A stretch of DNA of 64,000 bases from Auanema rhodensis (Eukaryota > Nematoda > Chromadorea > Rhabditida > Rhabditidae), in assembly GCA_964057225.1 (NCBI GenBank), contig OZ059899.1, positions 18,918,501 to 18,982,500 of the forward strand, read 5' to 3'. Made by a program: the position numbers and the translations under genes. The notes beneath the pieces are model-generated. The model did no database searches, had not been told where the DNA came from, and saw only the letters and a list, made by a program, of their open reading frames with translations. Positions 24,219 through 38,608 of this stretch are shown here, in pieces (position 1 is the stretch's first letter; each line of letters opens with the position of its first letter).

Positions 24219-27200
24219 ACTTATATCAGTTGATATCTCTGTGAATTTTTAAGCTAGCGCAAATCTGATAAAACAGATCGACGCAGCTTAAAAATCCGCA
24301 TCGAATGCACTATACAACATTGAGAAACGCTTAATACAAAAATTAGTTATGATCGTTTGAAAAAAGATGCATTAGTGTATGTTGAGTTTCCATGTACACT
24401 CAACATTGCTTCCAAAAACATTTTGACAAAAATTTTTCCGAAAAATTTCAAAATAATTTCGCAAAAAATAGAAGATTCTAGATTCCTTTTTTCAAGGCAA
24501 AGACGATGGACAATGTTATTCAACGAAAAAATTAATTCTGCAGAGTGAAAATCGAGGATATAAGTGTGAACTTATATCAGTTGATATCTCGGTGAATTTT
24601 TAAGCTAGCGCAAATCTGATAACACAGATCGACGCAGCTTAAAAATCCGCATCGAATGCACTATACAACATTGAGAAACGCTTAATACAAAAATTAGTTA
24701 TGATCGTTTGAAAAAAGATGCATTAGTGTATGTTGAGTTTCCATGTACACTCAACATTGCTTCCAAAAACATTTTGACAAAAATTTTTCCGAAAAATTTC
24801 AAAATAATTTCGCAAAAAATAGAAGTTTTTAGATTCCTTTTTTCAAGGCAAAGACGATGGACAATGTTATTCAACGAAAAAATTAATTCTGCAGAGTGAA
24901 AATCGAGGATATAAGTGTGAACTTATATCAGTTGATATCTCGGTGAATTTGTAAGCTAGCGCAAATCTGATAACACAGATCGACGCAGCTTAAAAATCCG
25001 CATCGAATGCATTATACAACATTCAGAAACGCTTAATACAAAAATTAGTTATGATCGTTTGAAAAATGATGCATTAGTGTATGTTGAGTTTCCATGTACA
25101 CTCAACATTGCTTCCAAAAACATTTTGACAAAAATTTTTCCGAAAAATTTCAGAATAATTTTGCAAAAAGTAGATGTTTTTAGATTCCTTTTTTCAAGGC
25201 AAAGACGATGGACAATGTTATTCAACGAAAAAATTAATTCTCCAGGGTGAAAATCGAGGATGTAAGTGTGAACTTATATCAGTTGATATCTCGGTGCATT
25301 TTTAAGCTAGCGCAAATCTGATAACACAGATCGACGCAGCTTAAACATCCGCATCGAATGCACTATACAACATTGAGAAACGCTTAATACAAAAATTAGT
25401 TATGATCGTTTGAAAAAAGATGCATTAGTGTATGTTGAGTTTCCATGTACACTCAACATTGCTTCCAAAAACATTTTTACAAAAATTTTTCCGAAAATTT
25501 TCGAAACAATTTCGCAAAAAGTAGATGTTTTTAGATTCCTTTTTTCAAGGCAAAGACGATGGACTATGTTATTCAACGAAAAAATTAATTCTGCAGAGTG
25601 AAAATCGAGGATATAAGTGTGAACTTATATCAGTTGATATCTCGGTGAATTTTTAAGCTAGCGCAAATCTGATAACACAGATCGACGCAGCTTAAAAATC
25701 CGCATCGAATGCACTATACAACATTGAGAAACGCTTAATACAAAAATTAGTTATGATCGTTTGAAAAATGATGCATTAGTGTATGTTGAGTTTCCATGTA
25801 CACTCAACATTGCTTCCAAAAACATTTTGACAAAAATTTTTCCGAAAAATTTCAAAATAATTTTGCAAAAAGTAGATGTTTTTAGATTCCTTTTTTCAAG
25901 GCAAAGACGATGGACAATGTTATTCAACGAAAAAATTAATTCTCCAGGGTGAAAATCGAGGATGTAAGTGTGAACTTATATCAGTTGATATCTCGGTGCA
26001 TTTTTAAGCTAGCGCAAATCTGATAACACAGATCGACGCAGCTTAAACATCCGCATCGAATGCACTATACAACATTGAGAAACGCTTAATACAAAAATTA
26101 GTTATGATCGTTTGAAAAATGATGCATTAGTGTATGTTGAGTTTCCATGTACACTCAACATTGCTTCCAAAAACATTTTTACAAAAATTTTTCCGAAAAA
26201 TTTCGAAATAATTTCGCAGAAAGTAGATGTTTTTAGATTCCTTTTTTCAAGGCAAAGACGATGGACATTGTTATTCAACGAAAAAATTAATTCTGCAGGG
26301 TGAAAATCGAGGATATAAGTGTGAACTTATATCAGTTGATATCTCGGTGAATTTTTAAGCTAGCGCAAATCTGATAAAACAGATCAACGCAGCTTAAAAA
26401 TCCGCATCGAATGCACTATACAACATTGAGAAACGCTTAATACAAAAATTAGTTATGATCGTTTGAAAAAAGATGCATTAGTGTATGTTGAGTTTCCATG
26501 TACACTCAACATTGCTTCCAAAAACATTTTGACAAAAATTTTTTCGAAAAATTTCAGAATATTTTAGCAAAAAATAGTTGTTTTTAGATTCCTTTTCTCA
26601 AGGCAAAGACGATGGACAATGTTATTCAACGAAAAAATTAATTCTGCAGGGTGAAAATCGAGGATATAAGTGTGAACTTATATCAGTTGATATCTCGGTG
26701 AATTTTTAAGCTAGCGCAAATCTGATAAAACAGATCAACGCAGCTTAAAAATCCGCATCGAATGCACTATACAACATTGAGAAACGCTTAATACAAAAAT
26801 TAGTTATGATCGTTTGAAAAAAGATGCATTAGTGTATGTTGAGTTTCCATGTACACTCAACATTGCTTCCAAAAACATTTTGACAAAAATTTTTCCGAAA
26901 AATTTCAAAATAATTTTGCAAAAAGTAGATGTTTTTAGATTCCTTTTTTCAAGGCAAAGACGATGGACTATGTTATTCAACGAAAAAATTAATTCTGCAG
27001 AGTGAAAATCGAGGATATAAGTGTGAACTTATATCAGTTGATATCTCGGTGAATTTTTAAGCTAGCGCAAATCTGATAACACAGATCGACGCAGCTTAAA
27101 AATCCGCATCGAATGCACTATACAACATTGAGAAACGCTTAATACAAAAATTAGTTATGATCGTTTGAAAAATGATGCATTAGTGTATGTTGAGTTTCCA

Positions 27201-30200
27201 TGTACACTCAACATTGCTTCCAAAAACATTTTGACAAAAATTTTTCCGAAAAATTTCAAAATAATTTTGCAAAAAGTAGATGTTTTTAGATTCCTTTTTT
27301 CAAGGCAAAGACGATGGACAATGTTATTCAACGAAAAAATTAATTCTCCAGGGTGAAAATCGAGGATGTAAGTGTGAACTTATATCAGTTGATATCTCGG
27401 TGCATTTTTAAGCTAGCGCAAATCTGATAACACAGATCGACGCAGCTTAAACATCCGCATCGAATGCACTATACAACATTGAGAAACGCTTAATACAAAA
27501 ATTAGTTATGATCGTTTGAAAAATGATGCATTAGTGTATGTTGAGTTTCCATGTACACTCAACATTGCTTCCAAAAACATTTTTACAAAAAGTTTTCCGA
27601 AAAATTTCGAAACAATTTCGCAAAAAGTAGATGTTTTTAGATTCCTTTTTTCAAGGCAAAGACGATGGACAATGTTATTCAACGAAAAAATTAATTCTGC
27701 AGAGTGAAAATCGAGGATATAAGTGTGAACTTATATCAGTTGATATCTCTGTGAATTTTTAAGCTAGCGCAAATCTGATAAAACAGATCGACGCAGCTTA
27801 AAAATCCGCATCGAATGCACTATACAACATTGAGAAACGCTTAATACAAAAATTAGTTATGATCGTTTGAAAAAAGATGCATTAGTGTATGTTGAGTTTC
27901 CATGTACACTCAACATTGCTTCCAAAAACATTTTGACAAAAATTTTTCCGAAAAATTTCAAAATAATTTTGCAAAAAGTAGATGTTTTTAGATTCCTTTT
28001 TTCAAGGCAAAGACGATGGACTATGTTATTCAACGAAAAAATTAATTCTGCAGAGTGAAAATCGAGGATATAAGTGTGAACTTATATCAGTTGATATCTC
28101 GGTGCATTTTTAAGCTAGCGCAAATCTGATAACACAGATCGACGCAGCTTAAACATCCGCATCGAATGCACTATACAACATTGAGAAACGCTTAATACAA
28201 AAATTAGTTATGATCGTTTGAAAAATGATGCATTAGTGTATGTTGAGTTTCCATGTACACTCAACATTGCTTCCAAAAACATTTTTACAAAAAGTTTTCC
28301 GAAAAATTTCGAAACAATTTCGCAAAAAGTAGATGTTTTTAGATTCCTTTTTTCAAGGCAAAGACGATGGACTATGTTATTCAACGAAAAAATTAATTCT
28401 GCAGGGTGAAAATCGAGGATATAAGTGTGAACTTATATCAGTTGATATCTCGGTGCATTTTTAAGCTAGCGCAAATCTGATAACACAGATCGACGCAGCT
28501 TAAAAATCCGCATCGAATGCACTATACTACATTGAGAAACGCTTAATACAAAAATTAGTTATGATCGTTTGAAAAATGATGCATTAGTGTATGTTGAGTT
28601 TCCATGTACACTCAACATTGCTTCCAAAAACATTTTTACAAAAATTTTTCCGAAAAATTTCGAAATAATTTCGCAGAAAGTAGATGTTTTTAGATTCCTT
28701 TTTTCAAGGCAAAGACGATGGACATTGTTATTCAACGAAAAAATTAATTCTGCAGGGTGAAAATCGAGGATATAAGTGTGAACTTATATCAGTTGATATC
28801 TCGGTGAATTTTTAAGCTAGCGCAAATCTGATAAAACAGATCAACGCAGCTTAAAAATCCGCATCGAATGCACTATACAACATTGAGAAACGCTTAATAC
28901 AAAAATTAGTTATGATCGTTTGAAAAAAGATGCATTAGTGTATGTTGAGTTTCCATGTACACTCAACATTGCTTCCAAAAACATTTTGACAAAAATTTTT
29001 CCGAAAAATTTCAAAATAATTTTGCAAAAAGTAGATGTTTTTAGATTCCTTTTTTCAAGGCAAAGACGATGGACAATGTTATTCAACGAAAAAATTAATT
29101 CTGCAGAGTGAAAATCGAGGATATAAGTGTGAACTTATATCAGTTGATATCTCTGTGAATTTTTAAGCTAGCGCAAATCTGATAAAACAGATCGACGCAG
29201 CTTAAAAATCCGCATCGAATGCACTATACAACATTGAGAAACGCTTAATACAAAAATTAGTTATGATCGTTTGAAAAAAGATGCATTAGTGTATGTTGAG
29301 TTTCCATGTACACTCAACATTGCTTCCAAAAACATTTTGACAAAAATTTTTCCGAAAAATTTCAAAATAATTTCGCAAAAAATAGAAGATTTTAGATTCC
29401 TTTTTTCAAGGCAAAGACGATGGACAATGTTATTCAACGAAAAAATTAATTCTGCAGAGTGAAAATCGAGGATATAAGTGTGAACTTATATCAGTTGATA
29501 TCTCGGTGAATTTTTAAGCTAGCGCAAATCTGATAACACAGATCGACGCAGCTTAAAAATCCGCATTGAATGCACTATACAACATTGAGAAACGCTTAAT
29601 ACAAAAATTAGTTATGATCGTTTGAAAAATGATGCATTAGTGTATGTTGAGTTTCCATGTACACTCAACATTGCTTCCAAAAACATTTTGACAAAAATTT
29701 TTTCAAAAAATTTCAGAATATTTTAGCAAAAAATAGTTGTTTTTAGATTCCTTTTCTCAAGGCAAAGACGATGGACAATGTTATTCAACGAAAAAATTAA
29801 TTCTGCAGGGTGAAAATCGAGGATATAAGTGTGAACTTATATCAGTTGATATCTCGGTGAATTTTTAAGCTAGCGCAAATCTGATAAAACAGATCGACGC
29901 AGCTTAAAAATCCGCATCGAATGCACTATACAACATTGAGAAACGCTTAATACAAAAATTAGTTATGATCGTTTGAAAAAAGATGCATTAGTGTATGTTG
30001 AGTTTCCATGTACACTCAACATTGCTTCCAAAAACATTTTGACAAAAATTTTTCCGAAAAATTTCAAAATAATTTCGCAAAAAATAGAAGTTTTTAGATT
30101 CCTTTTTTCAAGGCAAAGACGAAAAACAATGTTATTCAACGAAAAAACTAATTCTGCAGAGTGAAAATCGAGGATATAAGTGTGAACTTATATCAGTTGA

Positions 30201-30536
30201 TATCTCGGTGAATTTTTAAGCTAGCGCAAATCTGATAACACAGATCGACGCAGCTTAAAAATCCGCATCGAATGCACTATACAACATTGAGAAACGCTTA
30301 ATACAAAAATTAGTTATGATCGTTTGAAAAATGATGCATTAGTGTATGTTGAGTTTCCATGTACACTCAACATTGCTTCCAAAAACATTTTGACAAAAAT
30401 TTTTCCGAAAAATTTCAAAATAATTTTGCAAAAAGTAGATGTTTTTAGATTCCTTTTTTCAAGGCAAAGACGATGGACAATGTTATTCAACGAAAAAATT
30501 AATTCTCCAGGGTGAAAATCGAGGATGTAAGTGTGA

Positions 30537-32291
30537 ACTTATATCAGTTGATATCTCGGTGCATTTTTAAGCTAGCGCAAATCTGATAACACAGATCGAC
30601 GCAGCTTAAACATCCGCATCGAATGCACTATACAACATTGAGAAACGCTTAATACAAAAATTAGTTATGATCGTTTGAAAAATGATGCATTAGTGTATGT
30701 TGAGTTTCCATGTACACTCAACATTGCTTCCAAAAACATTTTTACAAAAATTTTTCCGAAAATTTTCGAAACAATTTCGCAAAAAGTAGATGTTTTTAGA
30801 TTCCTTTTTTCAAGGCAAAGACGATGGACATTGTTATTCAACGAAAAAATTAATTCTGCAGGGTGAAAATCGAGGATATAAGTGTGAACTTATATCAGTT
30901 GATATCTCGGTGCATTTTTAAGCTAGCGCAAATCTGATAACACAGATCGACGCAGCTTAAAAATCCGCATCGAATGCACTATACAACATTGAGAAACGCT
31001 TAATACAAAAATTAGTTATGATCGTTTGAAAAATGATGCATTAGTGTATGTTGAGTTTCCATGTACACTCAACATTGCTTCCAAAAACATTTTTACAAAA
31101 ATTTTTCCGAAAATTTTCGAAACAATTTCGCAAAAAGTAGATGTTTTTAGATTCCTTTTTTCAAGGCAAAGACGATGGACATTGTTATTCAACGAAAAAA
31201 TTAATTCTGCAGGGTGAAAATCGAGGATATAAGTGTGAACTTATATCAGTTGAAATCTCGGTGCATTTTTAAGCTAGCGCAAATCTGATAACACAGATCG
31301 ACGCAGCTTAAAAATCCGCATCGAATGCACTATACAACATTGAGAAACGCTTAATACAAAAATTAGTTATGATCGTTTGAAAAATGATGCATTAGTGTAT
31401 GTTGAGTTTCCATGTACACTCAACATTGCTTCCAAAAACATTTTTACAAAAATTTTTCCGAAAAATTTCAAAATAATTTTGCAAAAAGTAGATGTTTTTA
31501 GATTCCTTTTTTCAAGGCAAAGACGATGGACAATGTTATTCAACGAAAAAATTAATTCTCCAGGGTGAAAATCGAGGATGTAAGTGTGAACTTATATCAG
31601 TTGATATCTCGGTGCATTTTTAAGCTAGCGCAAATCTGATAACACAGATCGACGCAGCTTAAACATCCGCATCGAATGCACTATACAACATTGAGAAACG
31701 CTTAATACAAAAATTAGTTATGATCGTTTGAAAAATGATGCATTAGTGTATGTTGAGTTTCCATGTACACTCAACATTGCTTCCAAAAACATTTTTACAA
31801 AAATTTTTCCGAAAATTTTCGAAACAATTTCGCAAAAAGTAGATGTTTTTAGATTCCTTTTTTCAAGGCAAAGACGATGGACATTGTTATTCAACGAAAA
31901 AATTAATTCTGCAGGGTGAAAATCGAGGATATAAGTGTGAACTTATATCAGTTGATATCTCGGTGCATTTTTAAGCTAGCGCAAATCTGATAACACAGAT
32001 CGACGCAGCTTAAAAATCCGCATCGAATGCACTATACAACATTGAGAAACGCTTAATACAAAAATTAGTTATGATCGTTTGAAAAATGATGCATTAGTGT
32101 ATGTTGAGTTTCCATGTACACTCAACATTGCTTCCAAAAACATTTTTACAAAAATTTTTCCGAAAATTTTCGAAACAATTTCGCAAAAAGTAGATGTTTT
32201 TAGATTCCTTTTTTCAAGGCAAAGACGATGGACATTGTTATTCAACGAAAAAATTAATTCTGCAGGGTGAAAATCGAGGATATAAGTGTGA
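30537..32291 (+). repeat. 3-monomer duplication (monomers 88-89 and 91-92)
   Basis: Monomers 88-89 (30537-31238) match 91-92 (31590-32291), and the match continues into the start of monomers 90 and 93, both of which begin with GAAATC in place of GATATC. Offset 1053 bp. Confidence 0.85.
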
Positions 32292-33695
32292 ACTTATATC
32301 AGTTGAAATCTCGGTGCATTTTTAAGCTAGCGCAAATCTGATAACACAGATCGACGCAGCTTAAAAATCCGCATCGAATGCACTATACAACATTGAGAAA
32401 CGCTTAATACAAAAATTAGTTATGATCGTTTGAAAAATGATGCATTAGTGTATGTTGAGTTTCCATGTACACTCAACATTGCTTCCAAAAACATTTTTAC
32501 AAAAATTTTTCCGAAAATTTTCGAAACAATTTCGCAAAAAGTAGATGTTTTTAGATTTCTTTTTTCAAGGCGAAGACGATGGACATTGTTATTCAACGAA
32601 AAAATTAATTCTGCAGGGTGAAAATCGAGGATATAAGTGTGAACTTATATCAGTTGAAATCTCGGTGCATTTTTAAGCTAGCGCAAATCTGATAACACAG
32701 ATCGACGCAGCTTAAAAATCCGCATCGAATGCACTATACAACATTGAGAAACGCTTAATACAAAAATTAGTTATGATCGTTTGAAAAAAGATGCATTAGT
32801 GTATGTTGAGTTTCCATGTACACTCAACATTGCTTCCAAAAACATTTTGACAAAAATTTTACCGAAAAATTTCAAAATAATTTCGCAAAAAATAGAAGTT
32901 TTTAGATTCCTTTTTTCAAGGCAAAGACGATGGACAATGTTATTCAACGAAAAAATTAATTCTGCAGAGTGAAAATCGAGGATATAAGTGTGAACTTATA
33001 TCAGTTGACATCTCGGTGAATTTTTAAGCTAGCGCAAATCTGATAACACAGATCGACGCAGCTTAAAAATCCGCATCGAATGCACTATACAACATTGAGA
33101 AACGCTTAATACAAAAATTAGTTATGATCGTTTGAAAAATGATGCATTAGTGTATGTTGAGTTTCCATGTACACTCAACATTGCTTCCAAAAACATTTTG
33201 ACAAAAATTTTTTCGAAAAATTTCAGAATATTTTAGCAAAAAATAGTTGTTTTTAGATTCCTTTTCTCAAGGCAAAGACGATGGACAATGTTATTCAACG
33301 AAAAAATTAATTCTGCAGGGTGAAAATCGAGGATATAAGTGTGAACTTATATCAGTTGATATCTCGGTGAATTTTTAAGCTAGCGCAAATCTGATAAAAC
33401 AGATCGACGCAGCTTAAAAATCCGCATCGAATGCACTATACAACATTGAGAAACGCTTAATACAAAAATTAGTTATGATCGTTTGAAAAATGATGCATTA
33501 GTGTATGTTGAGTTTCCATGTACACTCAACATTGCTTCCAAAAACATTTTTACAAAAATTTTTCCGAAAATTTTCGGAACAATTTCGCAAAAAGTAGATG
33601 TTTTTAGATTCCTTTTTTTAAGGCAAAGACGATGGACATTGTTATTCAACGAAAAAATTAATTCTGCAGGGTGAAAATCGAGGATATAAGTGTGA
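32292..33695 (+). repeat. 5-monomer-offset HOR, copy 1 (monomers 93-96)
   Basis: It matches monomers 98-101 at 34047-35450, offset 1755 bp. Shared private variants are TTTCTT in place of TTCCTT with GGCGAAG (monomers 93 and 98), GACATC (95 and 100), and g233 with TTTTTAAGG (96 and 101). Monomers 93 and 98 differ by one base near position 246. Confidence 0.92.
32643..32993 (+). repeat. t219a derivative of class I (first example, monomer 94)
   Basis: A class I monomer with t219 changed to a, which shortens the T run before CCG. It recurs in monomers 99, 105, 111, 115, 121, 124, 131, 150, 168 and 180 and is absent before 32.6 kb. This makes it a useful marker of domains III and IV. Confidence 0.85.
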
Positions 33696-34046
33696 ACTTA
33701 TATCAGTTGAAATCTCGGTGCATTTTTAAGCTAGCGCAAATCTGATAAAACAGATCGACGCAGCTTAAAAATCCGCATCGAATGCACTATACAACATTGA
33801 GAAACGCTTAATACAAAAATTAGTTATGATCGTTTGAAAAATGATGCATTAGTGTATGTTGAGTTTCCATGTACACTCAACATTGCTTCCAAAAACATTT
33901 TTACAAAAATTTTTCCGAAAATTTTCGTAACAATTTCGCAAAAAGTAGATGTTTTTAGATTCCTTTTTTCAAGGCAAAGACGATGGACATTGTTATTCAA
34001 CGAAAAAATTAATTCTGCAGGGTGAAAATCGAGGATATAAGTGTGA

Positions 34047-35450
34047 ACTTATATCAGTTGAAATCTCGGTGCATTTTTAAGCTAGCGCAAATCTGATAAC
34101 ACAGATCGACGCAGCTTAAAAATCCGCATCGAATGCACTATACAACATTGAGAAACGCTTAATACAAAAATTAGTTATGATCGTTTGAAAAATGATGCAT
34201 TAGTGTATGTTGAGTTTCCATGTACACTCAACATTGCTTCCAAAAACATTTTTACAAAAATTTTTCCGAAAATTTTCGAAACAATTTCGCAGAAAGTAGA
34301 TGTTTTTAGATTTCTTTTTTCAAGGCGAAGACGATGGACATTGTTATTCAACGAAAAAATTAATTCTGCAGGGTGAAAATCGAGGATATAAGTGTGAACT
34401 TATATCAGTTGAAATCTCGGTGCATTTTTAAGCTAGCGCAAATCTGATAACACAGATCGACGCAGCTTAAAAATCCGCATCGAATGCACTATACAACATT
34501 GAGAAACGCTTAATACAAAAATTAGTTATGATCGTTTGAAAAAAGATGCATTAGTGTATGTTGAGTTTCCATGTACACTCAACATTGCTTCCAAAAACAT
34601 TTTGACAAAAATTTTACCGAAAAATTTCAAAATAATTTCGCAAAAAATAGAAGTTTTTAGATTCCTTTTTTCAAGGCAAAGACGATGGACAATGTTATTC
34701 AACGAAAAAATTAATTCTGCAGAGTGAAAATCGAGGATATAAGTGTGAACTTATATCAGTTGACATCTCGGTGAATTTTTAAGCTAGCGCAAATCTGATA
34801 ACACAGATCGACGCAGCTTAAAAATCCGCATCGAATGCACTATACAACATTGAGAAACGCTTAATACAAAAATTAGTTATGATCGTTTGAAAAATGATGC
34901 ATTAGTGTATGTTGAGTTTCCATGTACACTCAACATTGCTTCCAAAAACATTTTGACAAAAATTTTTTCGAAAAATTTCAGAATATTTTAGCAAAAAATA
35001 GTTGTTTTTAGATTCCTTTTCTCAAGGCAAAGACGATGGACAATGTTATTCAACGAAAAAATTAATTCTGCAGGGTGAAAATCGAGGATATAAGTGTGAA
35101 CTTATATCAGTTGATATCTCGGTGAATTTTTAAGCTAGCGCAAATCTGATAAAACAGATCGACGCAGCTTAAAAATCCGCATCGAATGCACTATACAACA
35201 TTGAGAAACGCTTAATACAAAAATTAGTTATGATCGTTTGAAAAATGATGCATTAGTGTATGTTGAGTTTCCATGTACACTCAACATTGCTTCCAAAAAC
35301 ATTTTTACAAAAATTTTTCCGAAAATTTTCGGAACAATTTCGCAAAAAGTAGATGTTTTTAGATTCCTTTTTTTAAGGCAAAGACGATGGACATTGTTAT
35401 TCAACGAAAAAATTAATTCTGCAGGGTGAAAATCGAGGATATAAGTGTGA
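34047..35450 (+). repeat. 5-monomer-offset HOR, copy 2 (monomers 98-101)
   Basis: Second copy of 93-96. It is followed by hybrid monomer 102 and deletion-bearing monomer 103. Confidence 0.92.
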
Positions 35451-35801
35451 ACTTATATCAGTTGAAATCTCGGTGCATTTTTAAGCTAGCGCAAATCTGA
35501 TAACACAGATCGACGCAGCTTAAAAATCCGCATCGAATGCACTATACAACATTGAGAAACGCTTAATACAAAAATTAGTTATGATCGTTTGAAAAATGAT
35601 GCATTAGTGTATGTTGAGTTTCCATGTACACTCAACATTGCTTCCAAAAACATTTTTACAAAAATTTTTCCGAAAAATTTCAGAATATTTTAGCAAAAAA
35701 TAGTTGTTTTTAGATTCCTTTTCTCAAGGCAAAGACGATGGACAATGTTATTCAACGAAAAAATTAATTCTGCAGGGTGAAAATCGAGGATATAAGTGTG
35801 A
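35451..35801 (+). repeat. Hybrid monomer 102 (E/T-like left part, class B right part)
   Basis: The left part has t207 and c220, not typical of B, while the right part has g233, t238, a242 and c273. The switch lies between 220 and 233. Confidence 0.8.
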
Positions 35802-36151
35802 ACTTATATCAGTTGATATCTCGGTGAATTTTTAAGCTAGCGCAAATCTGATAACACAGATCGACGCAGCTTAAAAATCCGCATCGAATGCACTATACTA
35901 CATTGAGAAACGCTTAATACAAAAATTAGTTATGATCGTTTGAAAAATGATGCATTAGTGTATGTTGAGTTTCCATGTACACTCAACATTGCTTCAAAAA
36001 CATTTTGACAAAAATTTTTCCGAAAAATTTCAAAATAATTTTGCAAAAAGTAGATGTTTTTAGATTCCTTTTTTCAAGGCAAAGACGATGGACTTTGTTA
36101 TTCAACGAAAAAATTAATTCTTCAGGGTGAAAATCGAGGATATAAGTGTGA
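35802..36151 (+). repeat. 350-bp monomer 103 (one C lost at 194-195)
   Basis: GCTTCAAAAAC replaces GCTTCCAAAAAC near window 35996. It is a class L-like monomer and the only non-B monomer whose open frame is broken, here by frameshift. Near the 3' end it also has TTCTTCAGG in place of TTCTGCAGG. Confidence 0.9.
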
Positions 36152-36853
36152 ACTTATATCAGTTGATATCTCGGTGCATTTTTAAGCTAGCGCAAATCTG
36201 ATAACACAGATCGACAAAGCTTAAAAATCCGCATCGAATGCACTATACAACATTGAGAAACGCTTAATACAAAAATTAGTTATGATCGTTTGAAAAATGA
36301 TGCATTAGTGTATGTTGAGTTTCCATGTACACTCAACATTGCTTCCAAAAACATTTTGACAAAAATTTTTTCGAAAAATTTCAGAATATTTTAGCAAAAA
36401 ATAGTTGTTTTTAGATTCCTTTTCTCAAGGCAAAGACGATGGACAATGTTATTCAACGAAAAAATTAATTCTGCAGGGTGAAAATCGAGGATATAAGTGT
36501 GAACTTATATCAGTTGATATCTCGGTGAATTTTTAAGCTAGCGCAAATCTGATAAAACAGATCAACGCAGCTTAAAAATCCGCATCGAATGCACTATACA
36601 ACATTGAGAAACGCTCAATACAAAAATTAGTTATGATCGTTTGAAAAAAGATGCATTAGTGTATGTTGAGTTTCCATGTACACTCAACATTGCTTCCAAA
36701 AACATTTTGACAAAAATTTTACCGAAAAATTTCAAAATAATTTCGCAAAAAATAGAAGTTTTTAGATTCCTTTTTTCAAGGCAAAGACGATGGACAATGT
36801 TATTCAACGAAAAAATTAATTCTGCAGGGTGAAAATCGAGGATATAAGTGTGA

Positions 36854-37906
36854 ACTTATATCAGTTGATATCTCGGTGCATTTTTAAGCTAACGCAAATC
36901 TGATAACACAGATCGACGCAGCTTAAAAATCCGCATCGAATGCACTATACTACATTGAGAAACGCTTAATACAAAAATTAGTTATGATCGTTTGAAAATT
37001 GATGCATTAGTGTATGTTGAGTTTCCATGTACACTCAACATTGCTTCCAAAAACATTTTTACAAAAATTTTTCCGAAAATTTTCGGAACAATTTCGCAAA
37101 AAGTAGATGTTTTTAGATTCCTTTTTTTAAGGCAAAGACGATGGACATTGTTATTCAACGAAAAAATTAATTCTGCAGGGTGAAAATCGAGGATATAAGT
37201 GTGAACTTATATCAGTTGAAATCTCGGTGCATTTTTAAGCTAGCGCAAATCTGATAACACAGATCGACGCAGCTTAAAAATCCGCATCGAATGCACTATA
37301 CAACATTGAGAAACGCTTAATACAAAAATTAGTTATGATCGTTTGAAAAATGATGCATTAGTGTATGTTGAGTTTCCATGTACACTCAACATTGCTTCCA
37401 AAAACATTTTTACAAAAATTTTTCCGGAAAATTTCGAAACAATTTCGCAAAAAGTAGATGTTTTTAGATTCCTTTTTCCAAGGCAAAGACGATGGACAAT
37501 GTTATTCAACGAAAAAATTAATTCTGCAGGGTGAAAATCGAGGATATAAGTGTGAACTTATATCAGTTGATATCTCGGTGCATTTTTAAGCTAGCGCAAA
37601 TCTGATAACACAGATCGACAAAGCTTAAAAATCCGCATCGAATGCACTATACAACATTGAGAAACGCTTAATACAAAAATTAGTTATGATCGTTTGAAAA
37701 ATGATGCATTAGTGTATGTTGAGTTTCCATGTACACTCAACATTGCTTCCAAAAACATTTTGACAAAAATTTTTTCGAAAAATTTCAGAATATTTTAGCA
37801 AAAAATAGTTGTTTTTAGATTCCTTTTCTCAAGGCAAAGACGATGGACAATGTTATTCAACGAAAAAATTAATTCTGCAGGGTGAAAATCGAGGATATAA
37901 GTGTGA
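36854..37906 (+). repeat. 6-monomer-offset HOR, copy 1 (monomers 106-108)
   Basis: It matches 112-114 (38960-40012) at offset 2106 bp. Private markers are GAAAATTG at 141-148 (106 and 112) and GACAAAGCTT in place of GACGCAGCTT (108 and 114), which creates a HindIII site. The 3' parts of monomers 105 and 111 also match while their 5' parts differ, so the junction is inside a monomer. Confidence 0.9.
37205..37555 (+). repeat. Class P monomer (first example, monomer 107)
   Basis: Class P carries g223 (giving CCGG at 220-223), c236 and c274. It appears at monomers 107 and 113 and then dominates 138-148, followed by 161, 165, 166, 177 and 178. Many copies in domain IV add g314 (AATTAATT to AATTGATT) and c322, and are preceded or followed by c32. 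It is the youngest abundant class by position, being absent from the first 37 kb. Confidence 0.87.
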
Positions 37907-38257
37907 ACTTATATCAGTTGATATCTCGGTGAATTTTTAAGCTAGCGCAAATCTGATAAAACAGATCAACGCAGCTTAAAAATCCGCATCGAATGCACTA
38001 TACAACATTGAGAAACGCTTAATACAAAAATTAGTTATGATCGTTTGAAAAAAGATGCATTAGTGTATGTTGAGTTTCCATGTATACTCAACATTGCTTC
38101 CAAAAACATTTTGACAAAAATTTTTCCGAAAAATTTCGAAATAATTTCGCAAAAAATAGAAGTTTTTAGATTTCTTTTTTCAAGGCAAAGACGATGGACA
38201 ATGTTATTCAACGAAAAAATTAATTCTGCAGAGTGAAAATCGAGGATATAAGTGTGA

Positions 38258-38608
38258 ACTTATATCAGTTGATATCTCTGTGAATTTTTAAGCTAGCGCA
38301 AATCTGATAAAACAGATCGACGCAGCTTAAAAATCCGCATCGAATGCACTATACAACATTGAGAAACGCTTAATACAAAAATTAGTTATGATCGTTTGAA
38401 AAAAGATGCATTAGTGTATGTTGAGTTTCCATGTATACTCAACATTGCTTCCAAAAACATTTTGACAAAAATTTTTCCGAAAAATTTCAAAATAATTTCG
38501 CAAAAAATAGAAGTTTTTAGATTCCTTTTTTCAAGGCAAAGACGATGGACAATGTTATTCAACGAAAAAATTAATTCTGCAGAGTGAAAATCGAGGATAT
38601 AAGTGTGA
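38258..38608 (+). repeat. c179t derivative of class I (monomer 110)
   Basis: A class I monomer with c179 changed to t in the loop of the 161-188 dyad, which leaves the stem intact and removes the TGTACA site. Monomers 109, 110, 116, 117, 121, 122, 125, 126, 151, 169 and 181 carry it. It is absent before 37.9 kb. Confidence 0.85.

Larger units (their letters stand above)
15093..30536 (+). repeat. Domain II: monomers 44-87, classes I, R, T, L and few B
   Basis: Class I enters at monomer 45, class B falls to 5 of 44, and c54 (ATAACACAG) becomes common. An 8-monomer HOR pair (54-61 and 62-69) lies at its centre. Confidence 0.7.
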
